Notes: generated by a model from the letters alone, not told the origin. DNA of 64,000 bases from CAXXHQ01 sp963665265 (GCA_963665265.2 OY762224.2:434001-498000), one strand, 5' to 3'; shown: positions 8,288 to 17,674, counted from the first letter of the stretch. Made by a program: numbers and translations.

Positions 8288-11182
8288 CTACTTTAGAATT
8301 TCGCGATTGAAGCCAAAAGGTTTGGCGCTGGCTGGCGGAATTTTCGGGGATTTTTTTGGCGACCCGCTCTTTTTTGGACTTTTAGGGGTTGACCGTTTAA
8401 CCGTTTTCGTTTTGCGAGCGGGAACTACCTTAGGATGATCCTTTAACCATGTCGCCGCTTGATCAGGAATGCTCCCCCACTCCTGATTGCGAGGCAACTG
8501 AGCAAATCTTTGAATTATTTTTCGCTGTTGACTTTCGTTAAACAGCAGATTAATGATCTCCACTCGGCTTGTCCCTTCAAAAAATCCACCGATGGGGCCT
8601 TTAAGCTGAACAAAAATTCTACGCAAGTCTGCCTTGGCGGCGGCTAGTAACGCGACGCCCAACCATCGTACATTCGTTTTGTACTCCATGTCGTTGCCTT
8701 GAATTGCGCGAATAAGTTGATAAATCAGAGCCTCATCTTCGTTAAAAATCGCATCAAGCAATGCTTTGGGATTCGCCTTGAAGGCTCTTTTGCAGGCATC
8801 GGCAATCGCAGTTTCTATTTCCCTATTTGACTGACGATAAAGTATCCCGCCCACCCCCATCCCGGGCCTATCGCCAAAATGTCGATTGTAGATGGAAAGA
8901 CCCCATTCGAGATCGAGAACGACAAGAGCGGGGATTACTTTTCTGAACCAATTGAATATTTGTTGACTAAAATCTTGAGCCGGAATCGCTAGTTCTGAAA
9001 ACGTCGCAATCATGTTTTCGACGCAATTTTTGCTTGAAGCGTTGCCGATCTTTTCGCGGCAAAGAAGAACAACTTGCTCTGCTAAAGCCAGATATTGTTC
9101 CCCAGGAACAAATGACGCAAACTGATTAATCTTGGCGGAGAGGGTTTCGTTTTCAAGAATCTCCAAAGGCAACTCGTCGCTTGGAGTATTTTTCCAGTCT
9201 CGCATGCGCTGAACAATTCGCTGATCGGACATTTCTTGAAAAACGTTCTCTTCGAGAATTCGTTGAAGGTAGTCCGTAGGCTCTTTTCGCCACACGCCTT
9301 GCGGAGACGGAGGTAATTCGCGCAGATACCGAGGACTTCGGGGAACAGCCTGCCCGCCTTCGCCGTTTGTTTGCGGCTCTGACGAAGACTGTTTATTTGC
9401 TTCCGCTATCAACATTCCATGATAATTCCGAATCACAGGAAACAGAAAACATATAACTGTAAACGCCGCATCGGAGTCCCAATCAAGTTTGGAATGCTCC
9501 CGATTCTTCGATGTGATCAAATTATTCCAACTGTCAAAAATGATCTTTTTGCGATCCTTTGCATCTATTCCAACGCCCTTCAGACCCCCTACTTCCCCCT
9601 GAAGCAGATCGCGGTTTTCTAAAACAAAGTCTAACGCAGCTTGAGATCCATATCGAAGTGCGTTTATCGCCAGCAGATCATCGAAATCGCATTCGCCTTT
9701 GAGCCTTTGCCAGGCGTCTGCAGTATGCCGCAGAACGTGCTTGAGCGTGCGAGGAGACTCCAACATCTCTGAAATTGCAGCCTGTAGCGAATCCGACGGC
9801 GATAGATCCTCCATTCCCATTTCGCTAAGAAAAGCACGGCGCCGGGGATCCATGAGTAAGGTTTCTTGCGGAACCTGCAAAAGGCAGGGGTCGCGGAATT
9901 TTTTCACAATCGCCCAGGTTTGTCCACGATTTACTCCCACGAGGGTCTCAATATGATCACTGAGTTTCGTGAAATCAATTTTCGCTCCTGCGGAGTCGGG
10001 ATGGCCGGAGAGGATAAAAGAAACGTTTTTCAGCGATTTGATTCGCTGCAAAGTTCCTAAGACTTGCCCGACGTCGAAGTCCTTAGTTTGGCTTCGATCC
10101 AAATCTTCGATTACGAGGATTAATTTGGCGTTCGCGGCGTCAAGCAATGGGGCGATTCGTTGAAGTTGCTTCTCCGGATCGTCATCGCCAAACAGACTAA
10201 GGATCACGTCCGCCCATGAACCGAGCTTTGAAAGCGCCGCTCGGTAGTTCTGAGGCAATCGTTTCAACGGCAGGCAGTCCATTCTTTCGCCGATTGTTTT
10301 GACGGCTTTGCTCAAAATGAATTCCAAAGTCGCTTGCGAATCGGAAAAGCCCCAGCAACTAACCGTGCAAAACCAAATCTCCGGATCTCGATGCGTTTCC
10401 AATTTCTTCTTGACGAGATTGACGATGCTTGATTTGCCGCTGCCGTACGGGCCGACTAGCCCAATCGATTTAATAGCTTTGGTTCCGTCATCGGAATCGA
10501 CGAGACGCGAGGCGATACGATCGGCGAAATTCTTGCGGCCAAAATAATCGTCTTCGTCTAACTCAATCGGCTCCTCAATCCTGATCCATTCGAGGATCGA
10601 TTCAATAACCTTCTCTTCTTCTGCCCTCTTCGAGTCTTCCTCCGACTTTTTCAAATTGTCCGTTACTGAATGCTTATTCTTTTTGAATAGTCGCTTGAAG
10701 AATGCAAAGTGAGAGAGGATCGCTTCGTAGTAATCGAAAAAATGCGACAGAAATGCTTTGAGAAGCAAAACACCGAGCGGCATTCCAAAGAGAATCGCGA
10801 ATGAGATCGTACTTTCCAGGAAGTTAAAGTATGAGAAGAAGAGCGGGCCAAATAAGGGCCGGAGAAGATGCTCGCAAGCGACGGTGCCTAAAAACGCGCC
10901 CCAAACGACGAAAAGCGTATGGGGATAATCCAGTGATTTTCTAAATTGCGAGAGCGAGAAATCAGCGTAATAAAAAATCCACCATAACACAAGTCCGCCG
11001 ATCCCTTCAAGCAATAGAGAGAGAATGACTTGCTTGGAAAGCGGTCCGTTTAGAAATTCGATCGCCTGTAATGAATAGGGATTCGCCCAAATTAAAACAG
11101 CGTAAAGAGCGATCGCGCAAACAGTCGCCACAAAAAGAACGCTGGCCCATCGCTGACAAGTCGCCTTACATTTAGAACTCAT
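8288..11182 (-). CDS. Membrane-anchored KAP-family P-loop NTPase
   Basis: A 964-residue protein. Four predicted membrane helices lie at about 12-33, 51-71, 86-106 and 116-143. A charged linker (SVTDNLKKSEEDSKRAEEEK) leads to the NTPase, with Walker A GPYGSGKSS at 244-252 and Walker B LILVIEDLDRS at 354-364. Membrane helices next to a P-loop and the EDLDR Walker B typify KAP NTPases (Kidins220/ARMS and bacterial PifA), which are membrane-associated; PifA excludes phage T7. The C-terminal 500 residues are helical and unrecognised. The last 40 residues are a Lys/Pro/Ser tail (KSPKKSGSPKKSPK). The frame runs open up to 11599, but that part crosses hairpin repeats and the promoter, so the ATG at 11182 is preferred. 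Role in defence or exclusion is inference. Confidence 0.85.
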   Translation of the reverse strand: MSSKCKATCQRWASVLFVATVCAIALYAVLIWANPYSLQAIEFLNGPLSKQVILSLLLEGIGGLVLWWIFYYADFSLSQFRKSLDYPHTLFVVWGAFLGTVACEHLLRPLFGPLFFSYFNFLESTISFAILFGMPLGVLLLKAFLSHFFDYYEAILSHFAFFKRLFKKNKHSVTDNLKKSEEDSKRAEEEKVIESILEWIRIEEPIELDEDDYFGRKNFADRIASRLVDSDDGTKAIKSIGLVGPYGSGKSSIVNLVKKKLETHRDPEIWFCTVSCWGFSDSQATLEFILSKAVKTIGERMDCLPLKRLPQNYRAALSKLGSWADVILSLFGDDDPEKQLQRIAPLLDAANAKLILVIEDLDRSQTKDFDVGQVLGTLQRIKSLKNVSFILSGHPDSAGAKIDFTKLSDHIETLVGVNRGQTWAIVKKFRDPCLLQVPQETLLMDPRRRAFLSEMGMEDLSPSDSLQAAISEMLESPRTLKHVLRHTADAWQRLKGECDFDDLLAINALRYGSQAALDFVLENRDLLQGEVGGLKGVGIDAKDRKKIIFDSWNNLITSKNREHSKLDWDSDAAFTVICFLFPVIRNYHGMLIAEANKQSSSEPQTNGEGGQAVPRSPRYLRELPPSPQGVWRKEPTDYLQRILEENVFQEMSDQRIVQRMRDWKNTPSDELPLEILENETLSAKINQFASFVPGEQYLALAEQVVLLCREKIGNASSKNCVENMIATFSELAIPAQDFSQQIFNWFRKVIPALVVLDLEWGLSIYNRHFGDRPGMGVGGILYRQSNREIETAIADACKRAFKANPKALLDAIFNEDEALIYQLIRAIQGNDMEYKTNVRWLGVALLAAAKADLRRIFVQLKGPIGGFFEGTSRVEIINLLFNESQQRKIIQRFAQLPRNQEWGSIPDQAATWLKDHPKVVPARKTKTVKRSTPKSPKKSGSPKKSPKIPPASAKPFGFNREILK

Positions 11183-11225
11183 AACTGCCGCCTGACAAAA
11201 ACCTGAGAAAAGTCGAATAAACGTC

Positions 11226-11254
11226 ATTTTGGCAATTTCGGAGAGCGTTGTCAA
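11226..11254 (-). promoter_or_regulatory. Sigma70-like promoter, copy 2 (KAP gene)
   Basis: Minus strand: TTGACA (TGTCAA at 11249-11254), a 17-bp spacer and CAAAAT (ATTTTG at 11226-11231). Similarity to copy 1 at 8109-8137 extends further downstream through a GAGAAAAG segment. Transcription would start near 11219, a short distance before the chosen ATG at 11182. Confidence 0.5.
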
Positions 11255-11418
11255 ATTTCGTCGATTTAAGGCGAACGGTTGGCCTGATGCGTCCCGTTTA
11301 AAGCATTGCGGGAATCGCGGAGCTCGGCCCACTGTCATGCACGGAATGCATGACCTACGCGCTGGGCTACCCGGCTGCGACCTCTTCGAGGTCGTTGTTT
11401 TTTGTAACGTTTCCGGTT

Positions 11419-11468
11419 CCCCGGGTTGCTGCGCACCCGGGGCTAATGGCTGGCATCCTTTCAGGATG
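11419..11468 (+). repeat. 50-bp dispersed repeat, copy 1
   Basis: Two hairpins joined by CTAATGGCTG. It matches 42472-42521 at 49 of 50 positions, 31 kb away, next to the insertion sequence. Confidence 0.75.
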
Positions 11469-11683
11469 CGGGAAAATTCAAGGTTGGGCACGGCGACAAG
11501 GGCGTGAATTTTCACGCGGAGGCGCTCACAAGGAGTAAGGATCGCAATGCGATCGGCCCTTGCCGCAGTGCTATACGGGTCGCCATGAACGGAGTGCATG
11601 GTCTAAATGAAGAAATCTCGTGTCGCTGCACTACCCGGTTTGCGGCCAATGCAATCGGCGCGTACAAGCACGCACCCTACGGC

Positions 11684-11710
11684 GGAATGCCACGGAGGGC
11701 ATTCCCTACA
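11684..11710 (+). repeat. Hairpin repeat with CCTAC tail
   Basis: GGAATGCC, 5-nt loop, GGGCATTCC, then CTACA. It is nearly identical in plan to 40269-40295 (GGAACGCC ... GGGCGTTCC CTACA). A related CAAGCACGCACCCTAC precedes it at 11665-11680. Confidence 0.6.
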
Positions 11711-11868
11711 GCACAAAACGCCACGGGGCGCATTCCTTCCGTAACTCGTTAGAAATCAAACATTTTTGTCAACGGCCGCGATGCCCGCTGGTCGAATTAG
11801 ACTTCCAGGCGTAGAATGCCGTCGGACATACGCTCCGTTATTTGACGCGACCGTTGGAGAGGGATTCC

Positions 11869-14073
11869 ATGCACGAAGTCGCCTTAGCCATTCTTTGGCA
11901 TCAGCATCAGCCGTACTATCCTGACGATTTTAGCGGCGAGAATCCCATGCCGTGGGTTCGACTACACGCCGCCAAGGATTACTGGGGGATGGCCGCGCTC
12001 CTTAAAGAGACGCCCGAGATGAGGTTGACGATCAATCTCGTTCCCAGCTTGCTCAAGCAACTTCACGCCTATGCCGAGGAAGGTCGGACCGACGATCACT
12101 TGCGCATCTCGCGTTTGCCCGCCGACGGATTGTCCGAAAACGACATGCGTTACCTGATGGACAATTTCTTCATGGTCAACGCCGATCGGATGATTCGTCC
12201 CTTCCCTCGCTATTACGAACTCTATAAAAAACGCGGACTATCGATCGACTCGGCCGACCAAGCCGCCAAGCGATTCACCAAGCGCGACGTTCTCGATCTG
12301 CAATGCTGGTCGAACTTGGCGTGGATTCATCCGTTGGCCTTCGAGCAAGACGCCGATCTCGCCGGCTTCCTTAAAAAAGGAGGCGGCTGGACCGAGCAGG
12401 AAAAGCAATGGCTTCTTGATAAGCAAATGAAGCTGCTGCGAGAAGTGATTCCGCTGCACAAGGAATTGCAGGATCGCGGACAAGTCGAATTGACGACCAC
12501 TCCGTTCTATCATCCGATTCTTCCGCTGCTGATCGATAAAAAGCTAGCTCGCCGGGCCATGCCGCATTGCGGCCTGCCGAAACATTTGGACGGCTACGCC
12601 GAGGACGCGCGCGAACATTTGAAGCGGGCGGTCGCCTATCACGAAAAGCTGTTTGGCCAAAAGCCGCACGGCATGTGGCCGTCCGAAGGGTCAGTCTGCC
12701 AAGCGATGATTCCGTCCGTGGCCGAGACGGGCGTGCAATGGATCGCCTCGGACGAAGAGATACTCTCCGGCTCGACCGACGGCTGGGTCTCGCGCGACGG
12801 CCAAGGATTTCTGCGACATCCCGAGGCGCTCTATCAACCGTGGCGGGTTGAGGAAGGGGGCAAGCAATTGCAGATGATCTTCCGCGACCATGCGATGAGC
12901 GATTTGATCGGGTTCCAATACCAACGCTTCGGAGCCGAAGAGGCCGTAAGCGATTTCATCGGCAAGCTGGAGGCGATCGGCGCGGCCACGGCCAACCGCG
13001 GCGATCGGCGGCCGACGCTGGTGAGCGTCATTCTCGACGGCGAAAACTGTTGGGAATACTATCCCGAGGCGGGCGTCGAATTTCTCCGCAGTCTATATCG
13101 TCGTTTGGCCAAGCATCCGCACATTCGCCCGACCAAGGTTAGCGATTATTTGACGAAACATCCAGCCACGGAAAAAATCGGCCATCTCTTCCCCGGCAGT
13201 TGGATTCAACACAATTTCGGCATATGGATCGGCCATCCCGAGTGCAACGACGCTTGGGACCGGCTCTTTGAAACGCGCAAGCATTTGGCGGCCGCCGCGG
13301 CGGCGACGAAGGGCAAAAAATCGCCTGACAAACTCGCCAAGGCCTGGGAAGAGCTGTTCATTGCCGAAGGGAGCGATTGGTTCTGGTGGTTCGGCGACAG
13401 TCACGAATGCGCGCAGAAGGATTTGTTTGATCGTCTGTTCCGCGCGCATTTGCAAAACGTCTATCGCGCGCTCGACGAAACGCCTCCCGCCGAATTGGCG
13501 AAACCGATCAGCCGCCTGGTTAAACCGACCCGAATGTTCGCCGAGCCGACCGATTTGCTCGACGTGACGGTCGACGGCCGGGAGACGTATTTCGAATGGA
13601 TCAACGCGGGTCGATGCATTTTCGGCGGGGGAAGAGGCACGATGAGCATGGTCACCGAGGGGATCGCCGCGGAATTCCGCTACGGATTCAACGACGAGGC
13701 GTTTTTCCTCCGCATCGACGCCAACGGCGGCGCGGTCCGCGAACGCTTCGCCGAACTCGACGCGATCAAAATCAAGTTCGCTCATCCGGAAGGCTTTTTA
13801 ATCACCGTGAAAAAACCGAGCCAAAAACGTCCGACCGTGCAACTGCATCGCAAAGACGTGCTGGTTTCGGAGGCAGGAATCGAAGCGGCGTCGGACATAA
13901 TCTTTGAATTGGCCGCCCCGCTAAAAAGCCTCACGCTCAAGCCGGAGCACGCGGTCGAATTCCATATCGAGCTGGTTCGCCAGCGTCAGACCGTCGAACG
14001 ACTGCCGCACGAAGGAACGCTCGACACGGCGGTCCCGTCGCGCGATTTCGCCCTGATGCGGCAGCAAGAATAG
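11869..14073 (+). CDS. Glycoside hydrolase family 57 (amylopullulanase/alpha-amylase type)
   Basis: GH57 enzymes cleave or rearrange alpha-glucans such as glycogen and starch with a retaining mechanism. The N-terminal HQHQPYY (residues 11-17) is GH57 region 1. WPSEGSV contains the likely nucleophile Glu273. ILDGENCWEYY contains Asp390 at the general acid position. DGEN-W is typical of the amylopullulanase-like branch. A C-terminal beta-rich part (about 560-734) is probably a non-catalytic domain. The ATG at 11869 has GGAGAGG about 6 nt upstream and places the conserved strand at the N-terminus; a TTG at 11842 is less likely. There is no signal peptide, so it acts in the cytoplasm. It starts a cluster with a GalT-like gene and a second GH57 gene. 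Exact substrate is not settled. Confidence 0.88.
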   Translation: MHEVALAILWHQHQPYYPDDFSGENPMPWVRLHAAKDYWGMAALLKETPEMRLTINLVPSLLKQLHAYAEEGRTDDHLRISRLPADGLSENDMRYLMDNFFMVNADRMIRPFPRYYELYKKRGLSIDSADQAAKRFTKRDVLDLQCWSNLAWIHPLAFEQDADLAGFLKKGGGWTEQEKQWLLDKQMKLLREVIPLHKELQDRGQVELTTTPFYHPILPLLIDKKLARRAMPHCGLPKHLDGYAEDAREHLKRAVAYHEKLFGQKPHGMWPSEGSVCQAMIPSVAETGVQWIASDEEILSGSTDGWVSRDGQGFLRHPEALYQPWRVEEGGKQLQMIFRDHAMSDLIGFQYQRFGAEEAVSDFIGKLEAIGAATANRGDRRPTLVSVILDGENCWEYYPEAGVEFLRSLYRRLAKHPHIRPTKVSDYLTKHPATEKIGHLFPGSWIQHNFGIWIGHPECNDAWDRLFETRKHLAAAAAATKGKKSPDKLAKAWEELFIAEGSDWFWWFGDSHECAQKDLFDRLFRAHLQNVYRALDETPPAELAKPISRLVKPTRMFAEPTDLLDVTVDGRETYFEWINAGRCIFGGGRGTMSMVTEGIAAEFRYGFNDEAFFLRIDANGGAVRERFAELDAIKIKFAHPEGFLITVKKPSQKRPTVQLHRKDVLVSEAGIEAASDIIFELAAPLKSLTLKPEHAVEFHIELVRQRQTVERLPHEGTLDTAVPSRDFALMRQQE

Positions 14074-14080
14074 AAAAGTA

Positions 14081-14112
14081 GGGCATAGGGATTAGGGCGT
14101 GGGGGTTAGGGG
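14081..14112 (+). repeat. G-quadruplex-capable TAGGG repeat
   Basis: Five G-runs of 3-5 separated by 3-4 nt (GGG CATA GGG ATTA GGG CGT GGGGG TTA GGGG) lie between the GH57 gene and galT. The same text-like repeat, in either orientation, recurs at 26043, 29624, 32021, 43418 and 51773. Confidence 0.7.
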
Positions 14113-14141
14113 ACGGACAAGTCGTTTTTAGAGAGATAATT

Positions 14142-15155
14142 ATGCCGGAAATGCGAAAAGACCCGATCACCGGTCGTTGGACGATCATCGCGGAGAGTCG
14201 TGCGCGGAGGCCGCACGATTTCAGCGCCGCCAAGCCGCATCGGCAAACTCGCGTCTGTCCATTTTGCGAAGGAAACGAAGGCAACACGGTCGGCGAGATC
14301 GCCGCCTATCGCCAGGAGGGAACGGAACGCGACAAACCCGGCTGGCGCGCCCGCGTCGTTCCGAACATGTATCCCGCCTTGGAAATCGAAGGGGCGCTGG
14401 AGAAACGGGCCGAAGGAATGTACGACGTGATGAACGGAATCGGCGCTCATGAGGTGATTATCGAATCGCCCCTGCATGTGGCCAGCACGTCCGATTTGCC
14501 CGAGGAAAACATCCGTGAAACGCTTTGGATTTATCGCGACCGACTGGAAGACCTGAAAAAAGATAAGCGTTTGGCCTACGGGCTAATTTTCAAGAACGTC
14601 GGCGCTTTGGCGGGCGCCTCGCTCGAGCATACGCACAGCCAATTGATTGCGTTGCCGATCGTGCCGTCGAACGTCCAAGAAGAGCTGGACGGCTCGGAAG
14701 CCTATTTTCGGAACCGAGGCCGCTGCGTGTATTGCGACATGATCCGCCAAGAGCTACGGGCGGAAAGTCGGGTTGTGCTAGATACTCCGTATTTTCTGGC
14801 GTTTTGTCCTTTTGCCTCCCGCGCTCCGTTCGAGACCTGGGTCATCCCCAAGAAGCATAGCAGTCATTACGAGCAGATAAACGCCGAAGAGGTGGAGGAT
14901 TTGGCGGGGGTTTTGAAGCGAACGATCTCTAAAATCGAGTTGTCGCTTGACCGTCCCGCCTACAATTACATCGTTCACACGGCGCCCTTCGCCGAGCATG
15001 CCTTGGAGCGCTTTCACTGGCACATTGAGATCATCCCTTGTTTAACTCGGGCCGCCGGGTTCGAACAAGGGGCCGGATTTTGCATAAATCCGGCGCCTCC
15101 GGAGCGGGCGGCCGAGTTTATGCGTGAAGCCGAGCGGGAATCTGCGGAATCGTAA
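14142..15155 (+). CDS. galT: Galactose-1-phosphate uridylyltransferase family (GalT)
   Basis: GalT transfers UMP between UDP-glucose and galactose-1-phosphate through a uridylyl-histidine in the Leloir pathway. The N-terminal RKDPITGRWTIIAESRA, the zinc ligands in CPFCEGNE, VVPNMYPAL, HEVIIESP, the active site SLEHTHSQLIALP and the late FHWHIEIIP all match the family, and 337 residues is normal. The active site reads His-Thr-His-Ser-Gln where enteric GalT has His-Pro-His-Gly-Gln; HxHSQ forms also occur in related ADP-glucose phosphorylases. Placed between two GH57 glucan enzymes, a role with glucose-1-phosphate and ADP- or UDP-glucose in glycogen turnover is possible. The G-rich repeat just upstream may affect expression; that is inference. 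Confidence 0.86.
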   Translation: MPEMRKDPITGRWTIIAESRARRPHDFSAAKPHRQTRVCPFCEGNEGNTVGEIAAYRQEGTERDKPGWRARVVPNMYPALEIEGALEKRAEGMYDVMNGIGAHEVIIESPLHVASTSDLPEENIRETLWIYRDRLEDLKKDKRLAYGLIFKNVGALAGASLEHTHSQLIALPIVPSNVQEELDGSEAYFRNRGRCVYCDMIRQELRAESRVVLDTPYFLAFCPFASRAPFETWVIPKKHSSHYEQINAEEVEDLAGVLKRTISKIELSLDRPAYNYIVHTAPFAEHALERFHWHIEIIPCLTRAAGFEQGAGFCINPAPPERAAEFMREAERESAES

Positions 15156-15490
15156 CATTTTCCGACTAGGTAAACTGGACAAGCGGAAGCGGGACTGCCG
15201 ATACAGTAATTACTTACGTTCGCTTCGTTTTCGTCCGACGCCAGGATACAATTTCACTCCCCAGCCGCAATTGGCGTTACGAACGCTAAGCCTTTAGTCC
15301 GAAGGCGCAAAGGCGGCCCGTGGGGACAGGAACTTGCGATTGGCGTTCGATATTTCTTCCGGCAGGGAGGCTGGGAAAAAATTGTCGTGGCGCGTGGCGC
15401 GCGCCCTAATCGCAACGTAAATACATATAGACGACCGCGAAGCGACGCCTGACCCCCTCCCACCCCGCTTTCCATCCTGACGACTGAATT
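15156..15490. other. Intergenic region, no feature recognised
   Basis: 335 bp between galT and the second GH57 gene. It contains GC-rich, partly repetitive text (GTGGCGCGTGGCGCGCGCC near 15388-15406) but no gene, clear promoter or terminator that I can support. Confidence 0.4.
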
Positions 15491-17674
15491 ATGCCTTCAC
15501 GAATTCGACTTGCGCTTGCCTTGCACAATCACCAACCCGTGGGCAATTTCGACCACGTTTGCCAGCAGGCATTTGAAGACAGTTACAAACCTTTTCTCGA
15601 CGTCTTCAGCGAGTACGATTCGCTGAAAATATCTTTGCATACGAGCGGATCGTTGATGGAGTGGCTGAACGTTCATCAGCCCGCCTACGTCGATCGCTTA
15701 GCCTCGTTGGTCGAAAAGGGACGTATCGAGATCATCGGCGGCGCTTTCTTCGAACCGATCTTAGCGATGATTCCCTCGCGCGATCGCATCGGCCAAATCC
15801 GCAGTTACTCGCGTTGGTTGCAAAGCCGTTTAGGCGCGACGGTCCGCGGCATGTGGGTTCCCGAGCGCGTTTGGGAGCAATCGTTCACCAAAGACTTGGT
15901 TGACGCCGGCATCGAATACACGATTCTGGACGACTTCCATTTTAAGGCGGCCGGCTTGACCGAGGATAAATTGACCGGTCACTTGTTGACGGAAGACGAA
16001 GGTCGGGTTCTGTCGGTATTTCCCGGCAGCGAGCGGTTGCGATATTTGGTTCCGTTCGCCGATCCGCAACAGACGATCGACTACTTGGGCAAAATGGCCG
16101 AAACGCATCCGAACTCGATCGCGGTGTTCGGCGACGACGGCGAGAAGTTCGGCACCTGGCCCGACACGAAAAAACACGTATACGACGACGGCTGGCTGCG
16201 ACGGTTCTTCGACGCGCTTTGCCGCAATCAAGAGTGGCTGCAGGTCACGACGTTGGCCGAGGCGTTGGACGAAGTGGCGCCTGCCGGCAAGATTTATCTG
16301 CCCGATTGCAGCTATCGCGAAATGACCGAGTGGGCTTTGCCCGCCGATCAGTTGGTCGAGTACGAGCATCTTTCGCACGACATGCAGGCCGACTCGCACT
16401 GGAGCGCGATTAAGAAATTCACTCGCGGCGGTTTTTGGCGCAATTTCAAAGTGAAATATCCGGAAGCCGACGAGATGTATTGCCGGATGATGATGATAAG
16501 CCGACGCCTGCAAGAGGCGGTCGACGGCGGCGCGACGGGCGACGTGATCGATCAAGCCCGCATCGAGCTGTATCGCGCGCAATGCAATTGCAGTCACTGG
16601 CACGGCGCTTTCGGCGGGCTGTATCTGCCGCATTTGCGCAACGCCGTTTACAAGCATCTTATCGCCGCCGAGGGTTTACTGGATAAGGCCGCCGGACGAA
16701 CCGGAGCCTGGATCGAGGCCTCGGCCGACGACTTCAACTTCGACGCGCGTCAGGAAGTCCTGCTTACGAACGACAAGATGACGGCCTTGCTCACGCCGAG
16801 TCGCGGCGGCCAAATGGTCGAGTTGGACGTTCGAAAGATCGAGCACAACTTGCTCGCCACTTTGGCCCGACGCCCTGAAGCGTATCATCAGAAAATTTTG
16901 GCCGGCGCGAACCAAGGCGGCGGCGATTGCGCGAGCATCCACGACCGCGTGGTGTTCAAGCAACCCGATTTGGATAAGCATTTGCAATACGACGATCATC
17001 TCCGCAAGAGCTTGATCGATTTGTTCTACGACAACGAAGCGTCGTTGGAGTCGGTCGTGGCCGGTCATGCGGCGCAACGCGGCGATTTCCTGAACGGCGC
17101 TTACGAAGCTCGGATTCGCCGCAATCCCGAGCGGATCCAAGTGCAACTGGCCCGCGACGGATTCGTCTCCGGCGCCCCGGTCCGAATTACGAAGGGCTTG
17201 ACGCTCGACGCCGGATCGAACTCGTTGCAAATCGCCTACTTGCTCGAGAATCTGCCGAAAGATCGGACATTGCACTTCGCCGTCGAATTCAACTTCGCCG
17301 GATTGCCTGCCGGAGCCGACGACCGCTACTTCTCCGACGTCGACGGCAATCGTCTCGGCCAACTCGGCGCCAAGCTCGACTTGAACGACGCGTTCGGCCT
17401 GAGCTTGACCGACGAATGGCAAGGGGTCGAAGCCTCGTTGAAGACGTCACGCAAGACGCGATTTTGGACCTTCCCGATCTCCACGGTCAGCCAATCGGAA
17501 GGCGGGTTCGAATTAGTTCACCAGTCGACCGTAGTGATGCCGCACTGGCATGTCGAGGCCGACCAAGACGGCCGCTGGAACGTGACGATGCAGTTGACGC
17601 TCGACACGAGCCGCGCTGAAAGCCGCCAAAACGCGGAGAGCAACGAGGACCCATTGGTCGTGGTCACGGGCTGA
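15491..17674 (+). CDS. GH57 4-alpha-glucanotransferase-like enzyme
   Basis: This GH57 subtype disproportionates maltodextrins and glycogen side chains. LALHNHQPVGNF (region 1), GGAFFEPILAMIPSRD, MWVPERVWE with Glu125 and FGDDGEKFG with Asp215/Asp216 line up with the Thermococcus litoralis 4-alpha-glucanotransferase, whose nucleophile is Glu123 and acid is Asp214. The remaining 400 residues fit the DUF1925 helical bundle and the DUF1926 beta domain of that enzyme, with TILDDFHF also shared. The 727-residue length agrees. The ATG at 15491 precedes the conserved strand by 8 residues; no strong ribosome site is visible. There is no signal peptide. Together with the upstream GH57 and GalT-like genes it forms an intracellular storage-glucan cluster. 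A rho-independent terminator follows. Confidence 0.9.
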   Translation: MPSRIRLALALHNHQPVGNFDHVCQQAFEDSYKPFLDVFSEYDSLKISLHTSGSLMEWLNVHQPAYVDRLASLVEKGRIEIIGGAFFEPILAMIPSRDRIGQIRSYSRWLQSRLGATVRGMWVPERVWEQSFTKDLVDAGIEYTILDDFHFKAAGLTEDKLTGHLLTEDEGRVLSVFPGSERLRYLVPFADPQQTIDYLGKMAETHPNSIAVFGDDGEKFGTWPDTKKHVYDDGWLRRFFDALCRNQEWLQVTTLAEALDEVAPAGKIYLPDCSYREMTEWALPADQLVEYEHLSHDMQADSHWSAIKKFTRGGFWRNFKVKYPEADEMYCRMMMISRRLQEAVDGGATGDVIDQARIELYRAQCNCSHWHGAFGGLYLPHLRNAVYKHLIAAEGLLDKAAGRTGAWIEASADDFNFDARQEVLLTNDKMTALLTPSRGGQMVELDVRKIEHNLLATLARRPEAYHQKILAGANQGGGDCASIHDRVVFKQPDLDKHLQYDDHLRKSLIDLFYDNEASLESVVAGHAAQRGDFLNGAYEARIRRNPERIQVQLARDGFVSGAPVRITKGLTLDAGSNSLQIAYLLENLPKDRTLHFAVEFNFAGLPAGADDRYFSDVDGNRLGQLGAKLDLNDAFGLSLTDEWQGVEASLKTSRKTRFWTFPISTVSQSEGGFELVHQSTVVMPHWHVEADQDGRWNVTMQLTLDTSRAESRQNAESNEDPLVVVTG

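Larger units (their letters stand above)
11265..11760. repeat. Hairpin-dense repeat region right of the KAP island
   Basis: This lies in a 686-bp gap (11183-11868) without a credible gene. Successive palindromes include GTCATGC/GCATGAC (from about 11334), CGACCTCTTCGAGGTCG (about 11379-11395), CCCCGGGT/ACCCGGGG (11419-11442), CATCCTTTCAGGATG (11454-11468), GCGTGAATTTTCACGC, GATCGCAATGCGATC, and GGAATGCC/GGGCATTCC with a CCTAC tail. Each stem is different but the short-loop format is shared. Apparent reading frames crossing it are judged spurious. Confidence 0.6.

Noticed and set aside
11183..11599. N-terminal 139-codon extension of the KAP NTPase frame
   Set aside because: It crosses the hairpin repeats and the putative promoter, has low-complexity composition, and a Met directly before the first membrane helix is a better start.
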